Position numbers and translations under genes: made by a program. A stretch of 64,000 bases of DNA from Allodiplogaster sudhausi (Eukaryota; Nematoda; Chromadorea; Rhabditida; Diplogasteridae), in assembly GCA_945643635.1 (NCBI GenBank), contig CALZFC010000009.1, positions 2,314,001 through 2,378,000 of the forward strand. Direction: 5' to 3'. This document shows, piece by piece, positions 55,301 to 64,000 of this stretch (position 1 is its first letter; each line of letters opens with the position of its first letter). Under the pieces are notes generated by a model. It had not been told where the DNA came from and made no database searches. It worked only from the letters and a program-made list of their open reading frames with translations.

Positions 55301-56297
55301 TGCAGTTGTATAAACGACACAACAAAGGATGTGATCGATACCCTTCTTCGGTGTGGATGATGAAGTCAACAATCTCCATGTTGAGGCCCCAGTTCTCCGT
55401 GGCCAGTGTGATTGCATCAGTGGCTTGTTCTGCAAGAATCGTATGAGGGCATCTGCAGGACAGTCAAATCGGGCGTCTGTACAAACTCTCATTTTGTGTC
55501 TCCATTCAGAGAATTGCAATTCCCTCGAAGTTTTCGTTATAAAGACTGAGAAAGGAAGGAAGAGGCCATCAAAGAAGAAGAGGAAAAAACAACAGAAAGC
55601 CAGTTGGGAAAGAATTGGAGAAGAGTAGCGAAAAAGCCCTGAAACATGAGAGTGGCTGATTCGGTCCGGCTTCTCCTCTCATCACGTTATGCCTTCCCCC
55701 AATATCTAGCTCGGCCCGTTTCCCTGAGCAACACTCGCCAGTCAGTCCCTCCATTCTTCTTCTTCTTCTTCTCTGTTCACCGCAAAACGAGTTTGATTCT
55801 TAAGGGCTACGTGTCCAACCATGAATCGCCATGAAGAGAGTGTTCCCAGAAATATCTAGAAGACGAGTGGTAAGAGCAGAAGAATAGTATAAGGAGAGCT
55901 TAGAAAGAGAAGGAGAAAAAGAGTGAGAGTGAGAGAGAGAGAGAGATGGAGAGAGAGATTCAGAGTCAGAGACACACAAAGGGAACAAGAATAAAACATA
56001 ATGGATGAACAGAGTAAGTGAATCGTTTGCCACCACAAAGAATACAGATTCAGTCCAGGTGGCCACATTCATCCACGAAGGAGTGATTAGTAAAAGAACA
56101 CAAAAAAGAACTATTAGGGTGAGGAAAGGTCCAAACCGATTGATAATTTGACTAGTGGCGCGCTTACCAATTTTCTTCCCGACGGTTGTATTGAATGGGT
56201 TTCCCTGGAAGAGTTCAGTGACAGATTCTCCGACTTTGGCAGCGGCTTCTCGAGCAGTTTCCACTGCAGAATTCATCTGGTCCTGCACGCTGCTCAT
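52392..56297 (-). CDS. TOM1-like VHS-GAT endosomal sorting adaptor
   Basis: It binds ubiquitinated cargo, Tollip and clathrin at endosomes. Exons in transcript order: 56297-56168, 55429-55342, 54957-54813, 54584-54498, 54042-53908, 53642-53589, 53492-53376, 53284-53137, 53052-52876, 52777-52738, 52642-52497, 52435-52392. They close in phase to 436 residues (human TOM1 492). The VHS domain (about 35-170) has [42 protein letters not shown] and [16 protein letters not shown]. The linker has TPKRTVFP as in TOM1. The GAT domain has [30 protein letters not shown] and [22 protein letters not shown]. The tail has DLINLGGG, a clathrin-box-like DLI motif. An extra helical N-terminus of about 30 residues precedes the usual TOM1 start. 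Introns 3 and 4 appear to use GC donors. Confidence 0.95.
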
Positions 56298-56380
56298 CTC
56301 TGCAAGTGATGCATAGGCGAGAGAGAAGGGAGAGGGAGTGAGAGAGCGAGAGCGAGAGAGGGACAGAGGGAGCTAGGGAT

Positions 56381-56430
<50 letters not shown>

Positions 56431-57697
56431 AGAGTGTGTGTGAGAGAAGGGAGTAGCGAAGAGACACGAATGCCTCTGACTCAACTCACGGGATGCGATC
56501 GAAGTTGCAGAGACACAACACACACAATACACACAGGGCATACAAACATCAGTGCCAAGTGGTGAGAGCGAGGCAGCAACCCCCGTGCCACTGGGCCCTC
56601 CGATAACAAATCGCTCGCTCTCTCGTCCCTTCCAGAACACTTTTCTCTTTCCGAATAACTTTCGCAGTATAAGGGAGCGAAGTGATTATGAGCGACTTTC
56701 AAGGATAAGACAATGGAGATAAATGGCATTGGATGTTGCCGTGCAACGGCTGAGAACTACAAGGAAGGGAGGGAGGGAGGGCAGGACGGAGGAGCTCTTC
56801 CTCTTCTCTAGCCGGCTCCTGCAATCGAACGGGACGTGCCTCACTTGGACATCCATCGATCCTCGCCTCTGGCAAGCCGCTGCTCATTCTTGTGGCCAAG
56901 ACATGGCAGTCGGTGCTCTCTCCCCTCTGCTTTCTCTCCCTCCCTCAGTCTCTGCCTCTCTCTCTCTTTATCTCTCTCTCTCACTCTCTGTGGGTTCTCA
57001 TTTCTTGCTCAAATTAAAACTGCCTTGCGAAATACACCCCTCATGCCTCATTCACTCATTATCATCGCGGCATGCTCATGCTATAAACGGCGTTCTCTTC
57101 AGTGGAACGGACACGCTATAAACAACCATAGTGAGCTGTATAATCTCGAGATAATAGCCAGTTAGTATCGGATGCAGAGACAAGACTGTTCTGCAGGGTC
57201 CGCAGTAACGAGAATGAGAAAAATGCGCGATAAGTCAGCAACTAATCGCACACAAAAAAAGCTCACAACTCTTCTCAGGCTCGAGAGAGCAAGAGAAGAA
57301 GTGAGGAAAGCGGATGATAGAATGGTGATAAACACCGCCAGGCAGAGCCAGATTATCACGACGAGTGAGAGCGAGGGGAAAACAAACAAGAGCAGCGACC
57401 AGTCGAGGCCACCGCTCGCATCGGGAGCGCGCCCCCTCACGTGGAAGGCGTCTCCTCAGGTTACGCAACCCATTCCTCCTGTCTCACTTTAATGCTTCTC
57501 TCTCTCCTTCTTTAGTCGTGTTTACATATAATTCAGTTGCAAAAAAAGCATCTCGCTCATACCACAAGAAGAAATAACCTCATGAGGTGCTCAACGAAGC
57601 GTCACCGCTTGTTCATTCTTATTTTAAATTTTGATTTCCCGCTTAAGCCGCACTGCGACCGCAACGCGCTCGGTTGGCGTTCGGCCTGCAGCGTGGG
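56298..57697. other. Divergent spacer between TOM1 and PDI
   Basis: It holds both upstream regions. A (GA)n tract lies at about 56385-56430, just 5' of the TOM1 start, and CT-rich DNA at about 56925-56990. No coding exon was found. The PDI-proximal end becomes GC-rich. Confidence 0.5.
56384..56430. repeat. (GA)n microsatellite upstream of TOM1
   Basis: A GA run with GCGA interruptions near its end, about 90-130 bp 5' of the TOM1 ATG. Confidence 0.9.
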
Positions 57698-57748
57698 CCA
57701 ATCAGAGGCGAGGGGCGGAGCTTGCCTGGCCAATAGGAGAGAACCACG
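57698..57748 (+). promoter_or_regulatory. ER stress response element and second CCAAT box upstream of PDI
   Basis: CCAAT at 57730-57734, exactly nine bases (AGGAGAGAA), then CCACG at 57744-57748. This is a perfect match to the ERSE consensus CCAAT-N9-CCACG, bound in animals by NF-Y together with ATF6/XBP1. A second CCAAT box sits at 57698-57702. The PDI start codon is about 205 bp downstream, the usual distance for such elements. A CACGTGG word near 57813 could be a further bZIP site. PDI genes are classical unfolded-protein-response targets, so the site fits its neighbour. Confidence 0.75.
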
Positions 57749-57953
57749 GGCGGAACCCGGCCAAGGCCGCGACGAGTGAAGAAGCGGGGAAGAGGCCGGT
57801 CAGTGAAGAGTACACGTGGACGAGTGAGAGTGGCCGAGAGAGTGTGTTAAGTGGAGAGATTGCAGAGAAGAAGAGGGTGGAGCACAGCCAGAGTCGCGGC
57901 TGGAGCATCAAGAGAAAGGAGCCAAGGAAGCCGGCAGTCAGTGTGATCGCAAG

Positions 57954-60900
57954 ATGATCGGCCGGACGGTGATCTTCGTTGCTCTTGTGGCTGCTGCCTT
58001 CGCAGCAGCGCCCGTCGAGGAGGAGGAGAATGTCATCGTTCTCACCAAGGTATGCGTGCTCTCTTTCTCTCTTCTCTCGTCCTTTCCGCATCCATTAATT
58101 CCATCCTGGAGGCAATTAGTCCATGTCATGCTAATGTCATGTCTTGATGCGTTTGCAGTTGCTGATATTTAAGTGGGATTATCTTTCCGGTTCGTGCTTC
58201 TTGATTCAAATTATTCTTGGGCAACGTGTTTATGAGATTAAAGTGGATATCTTAATGGTTGTTACCTTTTTTTCTAATTTTTTCTAGGACATACATCGAG
58301 TATTAAATGTTCCTCCTTGTTATTTTCATCCGCAACGAATAGCTTGATAACAACATGAATGTTAACTTGTTTAGTATTCGCTGCTTTTAGGACAACTTCG
58401 ACGAGGTGATCGAGGGTAACGAGTTCGTTCTGGCCGAGTTCTATGCCCCCTGGTGCGGCCACTGCAAGGCTCTCGCACCCGAGTACGCCAAGGCCGCCAC
58501 GCAGCTCAAGGAGGAAGGCTCCGCCATCCGACTTGCGAAGCTCGACGCTACCGTCCACGGAGATGTCGCCTCCAAGTTTGAGGTATTTATCCATCTCTCA
58601 GACTTTCGTCCAGTTCTTGCTCCTCTTTTAACCCTATTACAGGAATTAGTTGGGTACAAAGTTTAGTTATCAACTGAAGGTGGTTCTTTCCGATGGTTCT
58701 TTGCGTCCTCTTTAAGATTGTTGATTGTCTTCAGGAACAGTTCTTATCAGAAAATGGGCTGCCTTGCTTGTGCTAGGAATCGTAAACGCCACGTGGAATT
58801 ATTCTGATATCACACACGTTGGATTAGAATGACGAAGTATCTTTGGTGTTTGCCTTTGTTTTAAGCAACGTGTACTGTTGTTGGGGAGATGGGTTGCATC
58901 CTTCTGGCATTTCATTGAGATACTCCTGGCCATCCCAAACAGGCATTAGAGAAATTGGAACTAAGAAGTGTTCTGCTTGAGGTCCGCGGCTACCCGACCC
59001 TCAAGATGTTCCGCAACGGCAAGGCCACCGAGTACGGAGGCGGCCGTGATGCTGCGTCCATCATCGCGTGGCTCAAGAAGAAGACTGGCCCGGTCGCCAA
59101 GGAGCTCAAGACTGCCGATGACGTCAAGGACCTCGCCGAATCTGCTGATGTTGTCGTCGTCGGATACTTCAAGGTTTGCCAATTCCTCATCATGAAAGAG
59201 AATGTGCACCGTAAATGGGTTTAATAATCTTATTCTAATCCTCATAAGCTTTAAAAGAGTTTTCGAGGGCTTAATTGTTGGAGCAGATTTCATTTTGTCA
59301 CTAGGTCAGGGCCTCTCCCCATCAAGGCTTTAAACGAACATGACCTTGAGTCTCATCCTGTTGGAAGGGGGGGGGATGACGAGAGATGGCCCAGAGAATA
59401 GAAGAAGATGAAATAGCAAAAAGGGGTGACTGGGCGAGAGCGTGAAAAGGGGGACAACAGCACATATCGCATTTGCTTCCATCGACACGTGGATCGAGAA
59501 GAGTAACAAAGGATTCGAGAGGTATGGAACGACAGAACGATAGTGACAGGTCGAGAATGATCGAGAGAGTAAGAGCGGAGAGGGAGAGAAGGGCTAGAGA
59601 ATACGCAATCACTGCCGGGAGACGAGAGTGGAAGGAAGGCTAAGGGGGACTGTTTGCTTCAATTCTAGGGGGGGGGCAACAGTACGCATTTCTCTCTGCG
59701 ACACATAAATTCTTTCCCCTTTCTGTATATTCACCTATCCATCTATCCATCAAACTATGGCTGTGCCTAACTGGCGAAGGAAATGGGCGAATTGCTCTAG
59801 CAAAGGGAATTGTTGTTACAGTTAAGGTATTGTTGCCTGAAATGATTCATCGTTCCTTGCAGAGCAAGGACAGCGAGAGCGCGAAGACCTTCCTCGAGGT
59901 CGCAGCCGGCATTGATGACATCCAGTTCGGAATCTCTTCCGAGGCTGAGGCCAAGAAGGAGCTCGAGCTGAAGGAGGACGGCATCGTGCTGCTCAAGAAG
60001 TTCGACGAGGGACGCGCCGTCTTCGACGAGAAGCTGACTGGAGACTCCCTGAAGGCTTGGATCCAGGCTAACCGCCTCGCTCTCGTCTCCGAGTTCACCC
60101 AGGAGACCGCCTCGGTCATCTTTGGCGGAGAGATCAAGCTCCACAACCTTCTCTTCGTCTCCAAGGAATCTTCCGAGTTCGAGAAGCTTGAGGGTTAGCT
60201 ACTTATCTACTATTTTTTTTTTACATATTGTTTATTTTAGAATGAAAATTCAATGAGTCTTTCCATATTGATTTGTTCTCCACTTCAGGCGAGTTCAAGG
60301 ATGCCGCGAAGCAGTTCAAGGGCAAAGTTCTGTTCGTGTACATCAACACCGACGTCGAGGACAACGCGCGCATCATGGAGTTCTTCGGCCTTCGCAAGGA
60401 GGACCTCCCGGCCGTCCGTCTCATCTCGCTCGAGGAAGACATGACCAAGTTCAAGCCCGACTTCGAGGAGATCACCACCGAGAACATTGTCAAGTTCACG
60501 CAGACCTTCCTGGACGGCGACCTCAAGCCCCATCTCATGTCCGACGACATCCCCGAGGACTGGGACAAGCACCCCGTGAAGACGCTCGTCGGCAAGAACT
60601 TCGTGCAGGTATAGAGATAGTTTACTGATTATTAAGAAACAGGTAATTCATAAAATGTGAGACAAGGGAATAAGTGAATGTCCATTGTGCAGGTTGCCCG
60701 CGACGAGACCAAGAACGTGCTCGTGGAGTTCTACGCTCCGTGGTGCGGCCACTGCAAGCAGCTGGCGCCCACCTGGGACAAGCTCGGAGAGAAGTACGCC
60801 GACCACGAGAGCATCATCATCGCCAAGATGGACTCCACCACCAACGAGGTCGAGGACGTCAAGATTCAGTCCTTCCCCACCATCAAGTTCTTCCCTGCTG

Positions 60901-61147
60901 GATCTAACAAGGTGAGCAGTCCAGTTTCTATCTCTATCTTTTATATTCTACATCTGAAACGAAGGGCATAATAATATGAGAAGATGAAAATGGCAACCGA
61001 GCAACTGTTCCATTTGAGGTTGTCGACTACACCGGTGACCGCACCCTCGAGGGCTTCTCCAAGTTCCTGGATGGCTACGGCAAGGGCGATGCTGCCGAGG
61101 ATGACAAGACCGAGACGGATGGCGAGGAGGGCCACACCGAGCTTTAA
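57954..61147 (+). CDS. Protein disulfide isomerase (PDIA1-type)
   Basis: It forms and rearranges disulfides in the ER lumen and is the beta subunit of prolyl 4-hydroxylase in animals. Seven exons, 57954-58049, 58391-58582, 58982-59173, 59863-60193, 60289-60608, 60693-60911 and 61019-61147, close in phase to 492 residues, the family size. The start gives a signal peptide ([16 protein letters not shown]). The a domain has [12 protein letters not shown] (Cys pair 54/57) with downstream [11 protein letters not shown]. The b and b' domains follow, including [14 protein letters not shown]. The a' domain has [14 protein letters not shown] (Cys pair 395/398) and [11 protein letters not shown]. The tail is acidic and ends HTEL, a KDEL-class ER retrieval signal. 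Intron 1 is 341 nt, intron 2 is 399 nt and intron 3 is 689 nt. Codon use is strongly GC-ending, as expected for a highly expressed gene. Confidence 0.97.
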
Positions 61148-62244
61148 GCTTCTCCCTCCATGCAAGACCTCTTACCCATTCCGTTCCTCTGCCTTTTCTC
61201 TGTTGTTCCGTTGTTCCTCTCCTCATTATATATGTTCGGGTTAAGTAGGGATCGTTACGTGCCGCCTACCTTCTTGCATTTGACAACGCAATGGACTGCA
61301 CTAAGAAACCTCTGCCTCATATTTATTTTCTTGTCTGTCCTCCTTGAGACCTCTTCGATCTGGCTCAAATCTGGCCTGGAGCGTAGCGATGATTATGATG
61401 TGATCGTTCTTTGTTTTCATACTTCTTTGTTTTACTCAAGTTTTGCTCTTGCTTATTGTATTCGGATACGGCACCCTTCTGAAGGATTACAGAAAGAGAG
61501 AATCTTATACTATTTATAGAGCAATAACTGCCTATGTTGTGCGAAATGTTTTATTGAATGTTGGGGTAAAGCAAGAGCGCTTTGCTCGCTTCTTACTATT
61601 CTGTACTTTGTAGCGCCAGTTTTCTCTTCCATCTCACCCCTGATTTGGACTAGGCTACGGGTGGCTAACCAAGTTTTCCCTGCATTGAGTACGTCTCGTT
61701 CTAGAGCCGAGTATTCCTGTTGAATCTTTCACAAGAGTGCTAGATCTAATGAAGAGTAAAACATTTAATTGAAGCTGATTTACGCATATATGATTGGTAT
61801 TTTATGGGAGTATTGGAAGGAAGAGAGTCACATTCCCAATTCTACAATGGATTTGGGATTGTTAAGGTTCATTTGACGGTCGAAATAATATGTCTAAAAA
61901 GGAAATGCCAATAAAAAACAACTGAATCTTGCCTGAATTTACAGCCTTCTTCGTATCATCGGGCCGAGCATAGGCTCACTTTTACAGAGCGGCTAGCCGC
62001 CGCTCATCGCTGGATCTGGCAATTTGACTTTGTATCTTATATGCGAGGACTAGCCTATGGAACTTCTAAGCATTTGAGGTGATATCGGAGAAATGAGGAA
62101 GGTAGGATTAACTGATATGTGCATAGCTTTTCAGGGTTTGGCCCCTCATCGTCGTGGGATCTGGCAATAGTCCAGAGTTTGTATATTGGTAGCGAGAACG
62201 TAGATTTTGGAGTGCTAAGAGAAGAACATACATACACACAGAAA
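61148..62244. other. 3' UTR and flank of PDI
   Basis: No coding exon. AATAAA at 61910-61915 is a possible poly(A) signal for a long PDI 3' UTR. Two stretches around 61,985 and 62,145 share CTCATCG followed closely by GGATCTGGCAAT, a partial direct repeat. Confidence 0.45.
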
Positions 62245-62628
62245 CACGGAGGGTACGGGTCATACAAATTCTTCCGGTTTGAGAGCACACCAAATCCGCG
62301 TTGCGCCCGTTTCATGCGTCGCGGCTAGGCAAAGCATATAGCTCTCCTCCAAATGCATCGATCGAAGTGATTTAAACTCCCTCCAAGAGTTACCGTAATA
62401 TGTGGTCATTAATTTGAAAATTTAGGCAACTCCCTCCAAAAGTTACCGTAATATGTGGTCATTAATTTGAAAATTCTGGCAACTGGCAATTTGCCAGCAA
62501 TTTCACCTTCGCTAATGATTTTGAAGTTCCGTTCCTTTTGTGTCACACAATACGATTGTGGAAAACTTAAGAAATTTACAGTTCGACGCACCAAAATTCT
62601 CTCAAACCGGAAGGGGGTACCCTCCGTG
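62245..62628. mobile_element. ~385-bp inverted-repeat-bounded element (MITE-like)
   Basis: The left arm 62245-62285 reads CACGGAGGGTAC, a short unmatched segment, then TTCCGGTTTGAGAG. The right arm 62599-62628 is the reverse complement of those two blocks joined by a few C/G. The arms therefore match apart from about 11-15 extra bases on the left. The interior holds the 53-bp tandem duplication listed next. No coding capacity and no clear target-site duplication were seen. Confidence 0.5.
62376..62481. repeat. 53-bp tandem duplication
   Basis: 62376-62428 and 62429-62481 are almost identical (three differences seen). Both start ACTCCCTCCAA and contain GTTACCGTAATATGTGGTC. Confidence 0.9.
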
Positions 62629-64000
62629 CAGAAATATACTTTAACTACTTCTTCCTACATTTATATAATTTTGCTGTGAGAGAGACTTTCAGTCCGAAAA
62701 AGAAGGCAGCCTTGTGCAATTAAATTTAACTGTTTATTCCATGCATAAAGAAGATGTTGTAGACCATGAAGCAAGCGCGAGTAGAAAGTCTGAGCAACGT
62801 CAGCCATTGTTGGCTTCTACGCGTCTACACCATCTGTTCTTACCATTTTTTTAAAGTATTTCTGAACCAACTGTCTAGATTCGGTGCTAACAACTCGCAT
62901 GCTGATGTAATGAAGAGAAAGGATCATATCTGTGGTGGCTTATTTCAAAGGGATGATATCCCCTTTCTTGTCATGCAACCATAAAACTAAATTCTCCATC
63001 CTTTTCATTCAGATGATGTTTTCGCTTATTATTGTGTTCCCGTTTCGTTTGAAGGCGGCTTCTAATTCTCTATTTTCTTTGCCAATGGGAAGCGTGAGGA
63101 TGAATGAGCCCGTCAGGAGATGTTCATTGTAGGTTGGAGAGACGGATTGCATGGATGGGAAAGGGAATGGCATTCTTGAAGAAGCACTCACTCAGTACTT
63201 GCTGCTGCTTGCTCCATCTGAGGCCGGAAAGGGAGAGGGGCGATTAGACTTGGGAAGCTGAGACAGCCAGCCAAGCAGATTGCCAAGCAACAATCACGAT
63301 TCCATGCCTTCTCCTCATCCAGCCGACCACTTATATCCACAGCTAATAGCCACTTGTGCACTTTCTCAACGACTTCAGCTTACTTTTGTCTTTCTGCGGG
63401 TAGTAATAATGAGCTAATAAACATTGCCCACCTTGCTATTTTGGCATGCGTCCTTGATTGTGCATTCGGCGACACACGACATATGCGTGGATGTCTCTAA
63501 GGTGTCTAAGATGAAGGAGGGAATGGAAGTGCAGAGCCGCATGGCAGTGCATGCCTGAGTAAGCGGCTCAAGGTGGTTGAGTGTGTTGTGAGTGGCCTTC
63601 CCTCCCCCCTGGCCTTCTCCCCCTCATCCCACTCCTCTCTCCCCTTCATCCTTACAGCTTCCGACGTCGTCATCTCACTGGCATTATTCAATACACCCCT
63701 GTGCTACTCTCAGATTTCTCCTAGTTGTCAACTTCAGCCGCCAGTCGTTGCAGCCTGAGAAAGGGCTGACAATGAGGCCTCTCCGAGGCAGAGGGTGAGA
63801 GTGCGATGAAATGGAAAAAAAAGGCAGAGTTGCAAAGGTGGAGAAGGTAGTCGCACAGATAAAAGTAGTAACTGAGAAAGAAGGCTAACTTATTCACACG
63901 AAGGTCTGTCACAAGTCAACTATTCATACTGTCAACATGTCTTTGTTTTCGCTTTGTAGACGGTTAGTTACGGTCGCAGTGGGAATGTGAAACATTTTCA
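62629..64000. other. Non-coding DNA at the window end
   Basis: No gene supported. It contains ordinary mixed sequence with a CT-rich patch near 63600-63660. A pyrimidine-AG at about 63,959 could be an acceptor for an exon continuing beyond the window, but too little sequence follows to judge. Confidence 0.4.

Overview
The window is nuclear DNA from an animal. Every recognisable gene is split by short introns, mostly 40-100 nt (GT-AG, a few apparently GC-AG), and the proteins are animal families: syndapin, Unkempt, DGK-epsilon, kynurenine 3-monooxygenase, Rho-GDI and TOM1. Small introns, tight gene packing and a PDI ending in HTEL (a retrieval signal I recall from nematode PDIs) suggest an ecdysozoan, possibly a nematode. 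The species cannot be fixed from sequence alone. The gaps between genes and the larger introns are unusually rich in (GA)n/(CT)n tracts.

Layout. 1-3068 (+): 3' part of a chromatin-type protein with an AT-hook and a PWWP-like segment. 3069-7237: non-coding DNA with a perfect 22-bp hairpin and a ~1.94-kb TA-flanked inverted-repeat element. That element contains a small four-exon gene whose protein carries SUMO-interacting-like motifs. 7238-13121 (+): ATP-dependent 6-phosphofructokinase, 17 exons. 14546-18541 (-): syndapin/PACSIN (F-BAR + SH3), 9 exons. 18542-24721: GA-rich spacer with one weak candidate micro-gene. 24722-32134 (-): Unkempt CCCH zinc-finger protein, 15 exons. 32135-38039: GA/CT-rich spacer. 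38040-38405 (-): single-exon, basic, disordered orphan protein. 40691-44859 (-): diacylglycerol kinase epsilon, 13 exons. 46091-48402 (+): kynurenine 3-monooxygenase, 11 exons. 50492-51416 (+): Rho GDP-dissociation inhibitor, 5 exons. 52392-56297 (-): TOM1-like VHS-GAT sorting adaptor, 12 exons. 57954-61147 (+): protein disulfide isomerase, 7 exons, with a textbook ER-stress element upstream. 61148-64000: non-coding DNA with a small inverted-repeat element.

The genes do not form one pathway. Loose themes are endocytic membrane traffic and actin control (syndapin, TOM1, Rho-GDI), phosphoinositide/DAG signalling (DGK-epsilon), and central or tryptophan metabolism (PFK, KMO). PFK and syndapin converge; DGK-epsilon/KMO and TOM1/PDI are divergent pairs.

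All exon models were built by eye from reading frame, splice-site and phase consistency and remembered family sequences. Each multi-exon model closes in phase from end to end. No alignment, database search or transcript was available. The least ordinary feature is the spliced SUMO-motif gene inside the transposon-like element at 4127-6072.
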